64,000 bases of DNA from BACL27 sp947488385 (GTDB lineage: Bacteria > Actinomycetota > Acidimicrobiia > Acidimicrobiales > Ilumatobacteraceae): the NCBI GenBank assembly GCA_964203655.1, contig CAXNMJ010000001.1, forward strand, positions 186,001-250,000. The letters are read 5' to 3'. Of the stretch, positions 1 to 8,413 are shown piece after piece (position 1 is the stretch's first letter; each line of letters starts with the position of its first letter). The notes beneath the pieces were generated by a model, which was given only the letters and a program-made list of their open reading frames with translations, ran no database searches and was not told the DNA's origin. Position numbers and translations under genes: made by a program.

Positions 1-677
1 CACTCGTCGGCTTGTTCGGCAGTTCGACTCTTGCGCGGATCAACTACAACTAGTTTTCCGCCACGTGCCTGCATCGCTTCGAGTCGCCCCGGAAAATCTG
101 GCGCGGTGCACAAACTTCCGTTCGACTCATATGGGTTTGCGCCGAGGATCAACAAATACTGGGTGCGGTCCAAATCTGGAACCGGCACCGAACTTACAGA
201 GCCAAACATCATTCCTGAGGAAACTTGTTTTGGAATTTGGTCGACAGTCGAGGCACTAAACCGCTGTCGCGAACCGATGGCCTGCAACAACACGCGATTG
301 AACGTCATCGACGACAAGTTGTGCGCGCCCGGATTGCCCAAATATGTGCCGATTGATTCGCGACCATATTTTTTGATTACACCGCTGAGACCAGTTTCAA
401 TTGCTTGCCACGCCTCTTGCCACGTTGCCGGCACGTGCACACCGTTGCGTTTGATCAACGGCGTCAACAAACGATCTTCGTCATAATGCAGTTGCTTCAG
501 CGTGCTGCCCTTTGGACAGATGAATCCTTTTGAAAAAACGTCCTGCATGTCACCGCGAATATGGGTGACTTCATTGTCTTTGACGGTTATCGCCAAACCA
601 CAACCGGCCTCGCAAAGCGGGCAAGTACGAAATGCAACTCGCTCGTTACTTGATGCAATATTCGCGTCGGTGCTCAC
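1..677 (-). CDS. Molybdopterin oxidoreductase, formate dehydrogenase-like (N-terminal part, runs off window)
   Basis: Read on the minus strand this frame is open from a GTG at 677 to the window edge, about 225 residues. It starts with a short leader, then the Fe4S4 cysteine pattern TCPLCEAGCG and, about 25 residues later, the fourth cysteine in GFICPKG. After that comes the start of the molybdopterin-binding fold, ending near LVVVDPRKSRTAEQADE. This is the arrangement of catalytic subunits of the DMSO-reductase family, such as formate dehydrogenases that use an N-terminal cluster and a Mo/W-bis-MGD cofactor. The substrate cannot be decided without the C-terminal half. It is divergent from the RibD-like gene, with 68 bp between starts. 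Confidence 0.88.
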   Translation of the reverse strand, partial: MSTDANIASSNERVAFRTCPLCEAGCGLAITVKDNEVTHIRGDMQDVFSKGFICPKGSTLKQLHYDEDRLLTPLIKRNGVHVPATWQEAWQAIETGLSGVIKKYGRESIGTYLGNPGAHNLSSMTFNRVLLQAIGSRQRFSASTVDQIPKQVSSGMMFGSVSSVPVPDLDRTQYLLILGANPYESNGSLCTAPDFPGRLEAMQARGGKLVVVDPRKSRTAEQADE

Positions 678-732
678 TTATATATATTGCCCCAAACAAG
701 CGCACGATCTGTCATCAACGAGAACAGTCTCA

Positions 733-745
733 TAGGCTGAGATTC
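733..745 (+). promoter_or_regulatory. Candidate leaderless promoter -10 of RibD-like gene
   Basis: TAGGCT at 733-738 lies seven bases before the GTG at 746, and no Shine-Dalgarno is visible. The spacing would place transcription start at or next to the start codon. Confidence 0.4.
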
Positions 746-1420
746 GTGCGTCAACTGTTGCCCACCGCGAACGAGAAGGTTGATCTTCGTCAAATTTACG
801 GTGCTGCGCGCGAGCGACACCCTGAGGGTCGACCATCAATTGGCTTGTGCATGGTGACGAGCATCGACGGCTCAACAGTTGTCGAAGGTAGATCAACTCT
901 GCTTTCAAACCCAATGGATCGTGATGTTCTAATCGCCTTACGCCAAGCCGCCGACACGATTGTGGTTGGCGCAGGCACGGTTCGCCAAGAAATGTACGAG
1001 GTTCCGAGCAAAAAAGGGTTACGCGTGGGCATCGTCACTCGCACCGGCAAAGTCGATTTAAACACGAATTTGTTCGAGAGCGGCACTGGTTTTTTGATCA
1101 TGCCCGAAGACGCCAAAGCACCTGAATCTGATTTCAAAATCGAGATTGTCCGCGCGGGTAAAGGCAGCGTTGATTTGCCAACAGCGATGAAGCAGTTACC
1201 CGGATCGTTTATTCAACTCGAGGGCGGTGCCTTGCTCAACGCTTCAATGTTCGATGCAAATCTTGTGGACGAAATCAACCTGACAATCAGCCCGATGGTC
1301 ACTGGCGACGACAGCCCGCGCCTGTCAAACGGTGCGCCCGCTTTGCACAGCGACTATCAAGTTGCTCATATTTTAGAAGACGAAGGCTTTTTGTTTATTC
1401 GGTATCTGAGAAACCGATAA
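746..1420 (+). CDS. RibD C-terminal / dihydrofolate-reductase-fold reductase
   Basis: About 224 residues from a GTG at 746; the frame is open further upstream, but that part overlaps the divergent oxidoreductase start and looks non-coding. The protein is a single RibD_C domain: SIGLCMVTSIDGSTVV near the start, the NADPH-binding segment ADTIVVGAGTVRQE in the middle and IQLEGGALLNASMFDANLVDEINLTISP toward the end. These match the 5-amino-6-(5-phosphoribosylamino)uracil reductase half of RibD. The deaminase half is absent and no other riboflavin gene is nearby, so a stand-alone pyrimidine or other NADPH-dependent reductase role is possible. The 3' end faces nrdR with only nine bases between them. 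Confidence 0.82.
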   Translation: MRQLLPTANEKVDLRQIYGAARERHPEGRPSIGLCMVTSIDGSTVVEGRSTLLSNPMDRDVLIALRQAADTIVVGAGTVRQEMYEVPSKKGLRVGIVTRTGKVDLNTNLFESGTGFLIMPEDAKAPESDFKIEIVRAGKGSVDLPTAMKQLPGSFIQLEGGALLNASMFDANLVDEINLTISPMVTGDDSPRLSNGAPALHSDYQVAHILEDEGFLFIRYLRNR

Positions 1421-1429
1421 AAGTTTTTA

Positions 1430-1906
1430 CTATTTGCGCAGCTCTTTTTCGAGCAAAGCCAGTTCACGTTTGAAGTCTGCCGCGGCGTCGAAGTTTTTAT
1501 AAACACTGGCAAACCGCATATAAGTAACTTCGTCGATGCTTCTTAGCAAACTTAAAACTGCGTGGCCAACTTGATTGCTCGTCACGTCATCTCCGGTAAG
1601 TCGCATGTCGTCTTCAACACGCTCGGCGATTTCGATCAATACAGAATCTTCAACAGGCCGACCCTTGGCAGCCGACTGAAGACCGCTGATGATCTTGCCT
1701 CTGTCAAACAACTCTTTGTCGCCGGTTCGCTTGACCACATAGAGTGGCACTTCTTCGAGTCGCTCATAAGTCGTGAACCGATGCCCACACTTCAAACACG
1801 ATCTGCGGCGACGAATCGAACTGCCTTCTTCTGAGACGCGTGAATCAATAACTTTTGTGTCTTCGCATTGGCAACTGACGCATCTCACCCAAACAACATT
1901 ACTCAC
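1430..1906 (-). CDS. nrdR: Transcriptional repressor NrdR
   Basis: 158 residues. An N-terminal zinc ribbon has cysteine pairs at 9/12 (CVSC) and 37/40 (CLKC) flanking the basic stretch IRRRRSCLKCGHRFTTYER, followed by an ATP-cone domain (PLYVVKRTGDKELFDRGKI). NrdR represses ribonucleotide reductase operons in response to dATP/ATP. The ATG at 1906 overlaps the end of the LysM gene by eight bases; a GTG six codons in (1888) would give the family's usual MRC start and may be the true one. The order lexA / LysM protein / nrdR matches lexA-Rv2719c-nrdR of Mycobacterium tuberculosis, so co-transcription from the SOS-controlled LysM promoter is likely. Confidence 0.95.
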   Translation of the reverse strand: MSNVVWVRCVSCQCEDTKVIDSRVSEEGSSIRRRRSCLKCGHRFTTYERLEEVPLYVVKRTGDKELFDRGKIISGLQSAAKGRPVEDSVLIEIAERVEDDMRLTGDDVTSNQVGHAVLSLLRSIDEVTYMRFASVYKNFDAAADFKRELALLEKELRK

Positions 1907-2255
1907 TTACGTAAAACAGTCTTATGGAATGCGAACTAATTGACCCTGGGGTGATCATGTCGCCGTTCATTAGAACTAATTGATCAACGACTTCGGTGAT
2001 ATTGCTATTCGGTGCGATTCGCTGAGCGATCGCCCACAGTGTGTCGCCCGATTCGGCAATCACGAATTTTGGCGTTGCCATGTTGGCAGCTGTTGGCCGA
2101 TCTGCAGCGGCTGAACTGTCGAGCATCGCAAAGCTGACTGATATCGCCAAAGCGGCAAGGGCCAGAGAAACTATGGCGCGGCGCCGACGATAAACCGGGG
2201 CCATCTTGCGCTGGCTGACTGCTGAAATCGGAAAGTGATTGATTGCTATTGCCAT
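1899..2255 (-). CDS. LysM-domain membrane protein, probable SOS-induced division inhibitor
   Basis: 118 residues: a basic N-terminus (VYRRRR), one membrane segment at about 27-45, and a C-terminal LysM domain at about 64-115 beginning KFVIAESGDTLWAIAQRI. LysM binds peptidoglycan glycan strands. A short LysM protein divergent from lexA is the hallmark of LexA-controlled division suppressors (YneA in Bacillus; Rv2719c/ChiZ position in mycobacteria). No separate hydrolase domain is visible. GAGG lies a few bases before the ATG. The 158-bp divergent region to lexA carries several LexA boxes, so SOS induction is strongly suggested; the division-arrest role is inferred from context and architecture. 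Confidence 0.82.
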   Translation of the reverse strand: MAIAINHFPISAVSQRKMAPVYRRRRAIVSLALAALAISVSFAMLDSSAAADRPTAANMATPKFVIAESGDTLWAIAQRIAPNSNITEVVDQLVLMNGDMITPGSISSHSIRLFYVSE

Positions 2256-2321
2256 GATTTTGCCTCTTTCGGGTTGATCTGGGGATTACAGGCCTGTTAT
2301 TTGACCTACATCCACCATAGC

Positions 2322-2403
2322 GAACGGGTGTTCGTAGTGCAACGTCTTTTACGAACATTTGTTCTCCGAACAGGTGTTTGACTTCGGGGGCGAACGGGCG
2401 TAC
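2322..2403. promoter_or_regulatory. Cluster of LexA (SOS) boxes between the LysM gene and lexA
   Basis: Two perfect GAAC-N4-GTTC boxes lie at 2322-2333 (GAACGGGTGTTC) and 2353-2364 (GAACATTTGTTC). Two one-mismatch copies follow at 2368-2379 (GAACAGGTGTTT) and 2392-2403 (GAACGGGCGTAC). The last two sit on the lexA promoter; the first two are better placed to control the divergent LysM gene. Confidence 0.85.
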
Positions 2404-2412
2404 GCTTTAGAT
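2378..2412 (+). promoter_or_regulatory. lexA promoter, probably leaderless
   Basis: A -35 TTGACT (2378-2383) and a -10 TACGCT (2401-2406) are 17 bp apart. The ATG at 2413 follows the -10 by six bases and no Shine-Dalgarno is present, so transcription would begin at the start codon. The two weaker LexA boxes cover both promoter elements, which fits autorepression. Confidence 0.6.
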
Positions 2413-3084
2413 ATGAGCCCAAACACAGAACCCACCCCAATTTCAGCCAATGCCAAAAACAACAGCCTGACAGACCGCCAAAAGGGCATCCTTGACTTCA
2501 TTGTCGTAAATATGCGCGAACGCGGCTATCCACCGTCGGTTCGTGAAATCGGCGAGGCCGTAGGTCTCAGCTCATCGGCCACCGTGCACAATCACCTGGC
2601 TGCATTGCAAAAACTTGGCTACTTGCGTCGTGACCCGACAAAGCCTCGTGCGATCGAAGTTCGCTACGAAGCCTCTAGCGGTGTAGCAATGGAACACCGC
2701 CCAACCAAACACGTCCCCCTTGTTGGTGATGTTGCCGCTGGCGTAAATGTTTTGGCACAAGAAAACGTCGAAGAACTCGTACCCCTACCAATGGACTTCA
2801 CTGGCGACGGCGAATTGTTTATGTTGCGCGTACGCGGAGATTCAATGATTGATGCAGGCATCTTGAACGGTGACTTTGTTGTTTGCAACTCTCAAGCAAC
2901 TGCCAACAATGGCGACATTGTTATCGCCGGTATTCCAGGTGACGAAGCCACGATCAAAACATTTACTCGAAGTGGCAATCGCGTCACACTTACGCCGTCT
3001 AACTCGTCGATGAAGCCGATGATCTTTGACAACGGCGAAGTCACGATCTACGGCAAGCTCGTTACCGTCTTGCGTCGCCTCTGA
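2413..3084 (+). CDS. lexA: LexA repressor
   Basis: 223 residues from the ATG at 2413; an upstream in-frame ATG exists but would translate through the operators and promoter. The N-terminal winged helix spans about 18-85 (LTDRQKGILDFIVVNM, SVREIGEAVGLSSSATVHNHL). The C-terminal S24 peptidase domain has the autocleavage Ala-Gly at about 109-110 (GDVAAGVNVLA), catalytic Ser144 in RGDSM and Lys182 in EATIKTF. RecA filaments trigger self-cleavage and relieve SOS repression. It faces the frame-disrupted alkylsulfatase gene with 17 bases between the 3' ends. Confidence 0.97.
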   Translation: MSPNTEPTPISANAKNNSLTDRQKGILDFIVVNMRERGYPPSVREIGEAVGLSSSATVHNHLAALQKLGYLRRDPTKPRAIEVRYEASSGVAMEHRPTKHVPLVGDVAAGVNVLAQENVEELVPLPMDFTGDGELFMLRVRGDSMIDAGILNGDFVVCNSQATANNGDIVIAGIPGDEATIKTFTRSGNRVTLTPSNSSMKPMIFDNGEVTIYGKLVTVLRRL

Positions 3085-3101
3085 AATAATTTTTAGAAGC
3101 C

Positions 3102-5025
3102 CTAGGGCTCGACAATTGCAAAACCGGTAGAAAAACCATCTAGATTTCCAAAGACTGTGAGCAAAGCTCCGGCGTCACCTTCAATTGTTACCGAGCCATT
3201 CTTTAGTTCTTCGGCGAAACTTGTTGTTTGCGCGATCACTTCTAGAAATAAATCGCGCGTTATCTTGACTGTTGCTAACGCCAATGAGTTATTTCGTCCT
3301 TGTGTCGCATAAAGCGTTCGATTTGAAATACCGATTTCCCAGAGCTCGTCACGCGTGCCAGCCATGTCGGCAAATTGCCAGTTGATTGCAAGCGACAATC
3401 CACCAACATTCTCAGAAATCAAACGCAACCCGATCGTGTCAAAGACTTGATCAATTGTCATTGCTTTAATCAAACTGCGCGCTCGAACTCGTGCTTGGGT
3501 TCGCGGTGGCGGACCATTGCGCAATTCTTGGGCCCCCATCAAATAAGAATTACGAAAAGTGGCTGATTCGGCCTGGTAGCCCAGTTGCTCGAAAGCATCG
3601 GCCTGCAAGCTTCGCGCCCGCTCATTTGTTGCATCAGCGAATACGAGATGATTTACAAGTTCAACCACCCATCTGTAGTCGCCAGCGTCAAAGTATCTTT
3701 GCGCAACAGCGAGCAACGCATCGGCCCCACCGGCGAGTTCGACGTATCTCGCACCTGCTTGTGACGGCGTCAGTTTGTTCAAATTCGCCGGGTTGCCGTC
3801 ATACCAACTCAAGTAGCGCTGATATACGGCCTTCACGTTGTGCACCAAGTCGCCGTAGAAACCACGGGTGTGTTCGTGAGCCAAGAATTCATCGGGCAAC
3901 ACAAGCAAATCAGCAATTTCAAGACTCGTCATGCCGTGGTTTGCCTGGCGCATTGTTTGGTCGTGAATCCATCTATATAAGTCACGCTGCAAAGTCAAGA
4001 ATTCGCGAATGTCTTGTCGGCCCCAGCGTGGCCAGTTATGCGAGGTGAATAGAACATCAGTCTTGTCTGCAAAGAGATTGATGCTTTCGTTGATGTATTT
4101 AGACCAGTTCAGTGCATTTCGCACAAGTGCACCGCGAATCGGCACCAAGTTGTGCATCGTGTGCGAACAATTCTCGGCCATGCACAACCAGCCAAAATCA
4201 GGAAAGAAAAAGTTCATTTCTGCCGGCGCCTCGGTTTCGGGCGTGAGTTGAAACACAATCCGCACACCGTCGACAACTAATTCTTCGCCTGTAAATGTGA
4301 TGTCTCGAGTGGGCGCCAGAAGTGACGGCGCGGCGGTGGGTGTTGAATTGCCTAAACCGCTATCCACGTGTCCTTGAGGGCCAGCTGGCAACAACGGCCC
4401 AAATTGATAAGTTGCACGCCTACTCATTGCCGGACCAGCAATTACATTTTCGGCAATCGCCTCGTGCAAGAACCCTGCTGGAGCAATGATTTGACACTTG
4501 CCTGAATCAACATCGGCTTTGGTCGTTACACCCAACACACCACCAAAGTGGTCAGCGTGCGAGTGCGTGTAGATCACTGCCGTTACTGGGCGTTGCTCAA
4601 CATGCTGAGTAATCAGATCAAGTGAGGCTTTGGCAGTGCTGTCCGAAGTTAACGGGTCGATCACTACCCAGCCTGTTGAACCTTTGATGAATGTGATGTT
4701 TGAAATGTCATAACCGCGAACTTGCCAAACATCTTTTGCAACTTCAAACAAACCGTGGTGGGCGTTCAGCGTGGCATGTCGCCACAAGTGCGGATTAACC
4801 GTGTCAGGTGCAGCTCTGACTATCGCGCAAAAAATCGTATGCACCAGTATCAACAACCTTGCGACCTCGTTCGTCGACAATCAACGGTTCAGTTCGTGCA
4901 GCAATGAACCCGCGACGGACCCTCTCTAAATCTTGTGGATCGAACTGTCTGTTAGTTGGTCGAGCATTCTTTGATTTCGTCGTCGCGCTCGCCGGCTTTG
5001 GGGTTTTGTTACTGCTTGACATCAA
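3102..5025 (-). CDS. Alkylsulfatase of the metallo-beta-lactamase fold (apparent frameshift near residue 65)
   Basis: The gene is split between an N-terminal frame starting at the ATG at 5025 and a long frame ending at 3102. Removing one base between about 4812 and 4836 joins them into about 640 residues, the usual size of SdsA1/linear primary-alkylsulfatase enzymes. The first part carries the typical RRGFIAARTEPLIVDERGR start, the second TVNPHLWRHATLNAHHGLFEV and the dizinc motif THSHADHFGG. The C-terminal part contains the dimerisation region and an SCP2-like end (SLAINWQF). Such enzymes hydrolyse alkyl sulfate esters such as SDS. No signal peptide is visible. Its ATG overlaps the upstream gene's stop (ATGA), implying translational coupling. 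Either a sequencing insertion or a genuine break is possible; error is favoured. Confidence 0.85.
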
Positions 5026-6053
5026 ACACCATCTGGCGGAAAGTTAGCCCCTCGGGCAATCGGAAAGTACTTGTGGTGATACTGACCGGTGATTTCAAAG
5101 ATTGCGGTTCCTGTTGCGCCATCAGATGTGCGGACCTGCATCTCGCTCAAACCACCGCCAAGCACGTTGTCAGCACGATTTGCAATCTGGCTATATCGCT
5201 GCGCCCACCGCCCTGTTGCTTCAACAGAAATTTTGCGACCACCTTGCAAAGTGAAGGCAACTGTTCCACCTAATCCGGTTACATCGTCTCCGAACTTTTC
5301 GTAAGAAACTGGGCGCCCAGAAGCGTCAAGCCACTGCAGATCGTGTTGAAAGTCGATCACCGGTATTGGTTCGCTACCGTCCGCAGGCGCAAAGCAACCA
5401 TCGGTATAGACCCTGGCCCCATTCGGGTATTCCCAATGCCAAACGCTGAGCATTCCTTCTTCAAGTTGAATCGGCATCCACATCCACAGCGGGCATCGTG
5501 CATGTGAACGCACACCCCACGAGTGGTCACGTTGACCCCACCAGTTATCAACCTCATAAGTTTTGCCATTGTGAGTGTAAGAACCGTTGTAAGTTCCACT
5601 TTGAAACATATGTGATTGATCCCAGACGATCTCATACTTGGCTTTCATCGTGCCGCGACGCAGTTGATAAGGCTGGGTGCGCGCCGTGAATGAAATATCA
5701 AAGCTCACCGGTGTCGCCTCAGACGCAACCGCAACTAGACGAATCTTTTTGAGCGGCTCGACAACGTCAATCGTGATCGGCCCAACTCGAAAATCATCTT
5801 GGTCGCCATCTACTTTGCGCAAGTGCCGCGCCATGATCGGCGCAGTGCCCACACGGCCGAGCTGCAGCGAGTCGATTTCTTGGCGGGACGGGAAGTGCGC
5901 GAGAGTCAAGATCAAGACGTCGCCTGGCTTTTCGCGCTGGTGCATGATGAAAAACAAACTCTCTCGCCAATCAGGGTGAAAGTGCAAAACATTTGGAAAT
6001 GGTTCAGGAATCTGATGTGCAAATCGTTCGTCGAGTGCTGTGAACTTTGCCAT
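5022..6053 (-). CDS. Lipocalin-like / carotenoid-hydratase-like protein of unknown function (DUF7064/7065 type)
   Basis: 343 residues, soluble, without signal peptide or membrane segment. The most recognisable feature is a tryptophan-rich block around residues 165-200 (DNWWGQRDHSWGVRSHA, then PLWMWMPIQLEEGMLSVWHWEYPNG), which resembles the paired beta-barrel proteins annotated as hydroxyneurosporene-synthase-like or DUF7064/7065. A ligand-binding or lipid-modifying role can only be guessed. It lies between the phosphotransferase-like gene (14 bases upstream) and the alkylsulfatase (four-base overlap), so the three probably form one operon acting on related, perhaps lipid or surfactant-type, substrates. 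Confidence 0.6.
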   Translation of the reverse strand: MAKFTALDERFAHQIPEPFPNVLHFHPDWRESLFFIMHQREKPGDVLILTLAHFPSRQEIDSLQLGRVGTAPIMARHLRKVDGDQDDFRVGPITIDVVEPLKKIRLVAVASEATPVSFDISFTARTQPYQLRRGTMKAKYEIVWDQSHMFQSGTYNGSYTHNGKTYEVDNWWGQRDHSWGVRSHARCPLWMWMPIQLEEGMLSVWHWEYPNGARVYTDGCFAPADGSEPIPVIDFQHDLQWLDASGRPVSYEKFGDDVTGLGGTVAFTLQGGRKISVEATGRWAQRYSQIANRADNVLGGGLSEMQVRTSDGATGTAIFEITGQYHHKYFPIARGANFPPDGV

Positions 6054-6067
6054 TTTCGTACTCGTTT

Positions 6068-7138
6068 CTAGACGTAGAGCTTTTCGGACTCGAGGTCGAT
6101 CATCTGCTGACCGTGTCGATTGGCCATTGCTGCGAACATCAAATCACCGCGATCAGTTTGTTTAACAAGCACAGATGCGACGATAGCCATGATGTAGCCA
6201 GCAGCACTAAATAAGCGGTATTGCGACCATAATTCGTTTGATTCAAGCACAACTTTGTTTTTGCCGAGGCCAGCGCTGTAACAAGAAACTAGATCTTGTT
6301 CGAACTTTCTTCGGTCGTCAACGTCAAAACTGGCGCCGATGAAATAGCTCAGATCGCTGACACCGGGCAAAGCCGCCACAGTTTGCCAATCTACGACTTT
6401 GACATCGATTTCACCATCACGAGTTGCGAACAGCAAGTTGTCGAGCCGAAAGTCGCGGTGAGCAACTGTCACAATCTTCGGGAACGCGGCGTTGTACTTT
6501 TCAATGTTGGCTATCAATCGCTCGCCTACCAGCAATATTTCGCTTGAGATTTTGCCTTCAAACCGCTCGGCGAAAGTTGGGAATACTGAACGCAACAATT
6601 CGCCACCTCCGTTGTCGGTTCGCCCTGAGTGTGTCGGAAGCCAGGTGAAGTCACCCAACGACTTTGATCCCCATAGTGGCGCATGCAGTTTCACTAGTTC
6701 ATCAATCGCCGACACTGCTTGTTGATATGAAGCGCCAGCAATCTGGTCGCCCTGTGTTGAGCCCACGATGTCTTCGAGAACCAGCACAAAGTCGTCGTTT
6801 GCGGCGTCGTACCAAACATGTAAACACTCTGGCGCATTAACCCAAACATGAGACTTCAAAGACGAATAGAAACTTGTTTCAAGTTCATAACAGCGAGTGA
6901 TCTTTGAAGCCGCACGACTACTTGGACTCTGCGAGGGCACTTTCACTACAACACTTTTCGCACTGTTCGAGCTTTGCGATATCGGTTCACTAAATTCGAC
7001 TCGGTAACTTTCTGCCATTTGACCAGTGCCAATTGGTGAAACTGATCTGATATCTAGTTGCCGATTGTTCGTCAACTTCGCGAGTGCTGCAGATAAGTAG
7101 CCGTGGCTAATCCCTTGATGCGAAGAGATTGTGCTCAC
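6068..7138 (-). CDS. Phosphotransferase of the APH / ecdysteroid-kinase-like family
   Basis: About 356 residues with a protein-kinase-like fold. VSPIGTGQMAESYRVEF resembles the nucleotide-binding loop, VAHRDFRLDNLLF is the catalytic Brenner motif (His-x-Asp-x3-Asn) and VKVVDWQTVAALPGVSDLSYF carries the metal-binding Asp. Relatives phosphorylate small hydroxylated molecules; the substrate is unknown. A TTG at 7144 is available, but the GTG at 7138 is preferred because AAGG lies eight bases upstream. The start is almost back-to-back with the GNAT gene, leaving 23 bp for both. It heads the presumed operon with the lipocalin-like and alkylsulfatase genes. Confidence 0.75.
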   Translation of the reverse strand: MSTISSHQGISHGYLSAALAKLTNNRQLDIRSVSPIGTGQMAESYRVEFSEPISQSSNSAKSVVVKVPSQSPSSRAASKITRCYELETSFYSSLKSHVWVNAPECLHVWYDAANDDFVLVLEDIVGSTQGDQIAGASYQQAVSAIDELVKLHAPLWGSKSLGDFTWLPTHSGRTDNGGGELLRSVFPTFAERFEGKISSEILLVGERLIANIEKYNAAFPKIVTVAHRDFRLDNLLFATRDGEIDVKVVDWQTVAALPGVSDLSYFIGASFDVDDRRKFEQDLVSCYSAGLGKNKVVLESNELWSQYRLFSAAGYIMAIVASVLVKQTDRGDLMFAAMANRHGQQMIDLESEKLYV

Positions 7139-7161
7139 ACACAAAACCTTAGGATATAAAT

Positions 7162-7668
7162 ATGATCTCGTTCAAAGTTGCACCGCTTGCTGATTTAGAG
7201 CAGCACTGGCAACAAGCAGCCGAGTGGTCGTTTGAAGCCTGGGAGCACGAGTTTCCGAGCGACACCGTGCAGACGTATTTAGATCAATATGCACTCGCCC
7301 GAAGCAAGCCAGAGCAACTTCTAGAAGTATTTGCCGCCGTAACTGACAATGATCAATTGCTCGGCGTGGCGACACTTGTTCACGACGATGAATTGCCAGA
7401 TGCGCCTGAACCAGGCCCGTGGTTGGCAGCCGTATTTGTCACGCCAGACGCGCGAAAATTCGGCGTCGGTTCTGCTCTAGTTGCAAACGTAGTTAATCGC
7501 GCCCGCGAACTGGGTTACACGACACTGTTTTTATATACCGAACACGCGCAATCGTGGTACGAAACAAAAGGCTGGATCAAAATTCGTGACACAATTTTTT
7601 TGGGGCTGCACCACACTGTGATGCAATTAGATCTCAGCGGTCAAACGCCCAGCGCACTTCGACAGTAA
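7162..7668 (+). CDS. GNAT family N-acetyltransferase
   Basis: 168 residues. The acetyl-CoA binding region is seen in PWLAAVFVTPDARKFGVGSALVANVVNRARELG, with the R/Q-x-x-G-x-G/A loop as RKFGVGSAL, followed by YTTLFLYTEHAQSWYETKGW. The acceptor substrate is unknown. AGGA sits seven bases before the ATG. The last 35 bases overlap the 3' end of the convergent SIMPL gene. Confidence 0.85.
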   Translation: MISFKVAPLADLEQHWQQAAEWSFEAWEHEFPSDTVQTYLDQYALARSKPEQLLEVFAAVTDNDQLLGVATLVHDDELPDAPEPGPWLAAVFVTPDARKFGVGSALVANVVNRARELGYTTLFLYTEHAQSWYETKGWIKIRDTIFLGLHHTVMQLDLSGQTPSALRQ

Positions 7669-8380
7669 CCGTCACTTCTTGAGTGCCAAGGTCGACAACT
7701 GTTTTTGTTGACTCAAGAGAGTCTGCAGTTGTCATGTCTCGCAACCAAGGCTGCGGTATCGAAGACGAACCTGAAAACTCGCGAACCGAAATGACATCAC
7801 CTAACTCGACGTCAAGAAGATCGGCATAATCTTCAGCTTTCTTTTTTGCCAACTTGATCGCATTCTCACGAGCTTGCTCGAGCGCATCTGAAGTGTCAAG
7901 CAAGATTGGGGACAGAGTATCAATCGTCAAATCAGTGCCAACCAAAAGCAAGACTGCGTCAACCACTGCGCCTGCGTTTTCGGTGTCACGAAGCGTGACT
8001 GCGAACGACTGTGACGCCCGAAAGCCGATCAAAGTCTGTTTGCCCTCTGGAGAATACGAATACTCCGGATACACGTTCACGTTTTGTGTGGAAACATCTT
8101 CTTTGTCGATGTTCGAGGCGTCAAGGGCTTCTCGGGCTTGATTTGCCAAAACATTGGCACGCTCACTTGCTGACTTACTGGTCGCCTCAACAGCAAACAC
8201 AGAAAAATTGAACTGCACGCCATCTGGCACAACTTTGACAGAACCAGTCGCGTCAAGAGTTACACCGTTTTCAGTTACCGCTGGCACGTTGTAAGTGTCG
8301 CCACCGACGTCCAGCCCGCAACTCGCGAGAAAGATTGCTGCAACAACGGTTACGAAAGAAACTTTTGAGACTTTAGACAT
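7634..8380 (-). CDS. SIMPL-domain (DUF541) lipoprotein
   Basis: 248 residues. The N-terminus is a lipoprotein signal peptide: KVSKVSFVTVVAAIFLASCG with a lipobox LASC. The rest is a SIMPL domain: TLDATGSVKVVPDGVQFNFSV at the start and VTVTVEVRWAF at the end, with the conserved alternation of strands and a helix rich in Ala/Glu (SASERANVLANQAREALD). Bacterial SIMPL/BP26 proteins form periplasmic or cell-surface oligomers of unclear function; here it would be anchored outside the membrane. AAGGA precedes the ATG. Confidence 0.88.
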   Translation of the reverse strand: MSKVSKVSFVTVVAAIFLASCGLDVGGDTYNVPAVTENGVTLDATGSVKVVPDGVQFNFSVFAVEATSKSASERANVLANQAREALDASNIDKEDVSTQNVNVYPEYSYSPEGKQTLIGFRASQSFAVTLRDTENAGAVVDAVLLLVGTDLTIDTLSPILLDTSDALEQARENAIKLAKKKAEDYADLLDVELGDVISVREFSGSSSIPQPWLRDMTTADSLESTKTVVDLGTQEVTVTVEVRWAFDR

Positions 8381-8413
8381 GAGGTCCTTAACTTAATTTA
8401 ATTTCTCTTAATT

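Noticed and set aside
31..735. Plus-strand reading frames opposite the molybdopterin oxidoreductase
   Set aside because: The minus strand shows the Fe4S4 motif and a continuous conserved fold; the plus-strand products match nothing.
4804..5025. A separate 73-residue protein upstream of the alkylsulfatase
   Set aside because: Its sequence is the usual N-terminus of alkylsulfatases and joins the main frame after removal of one base.
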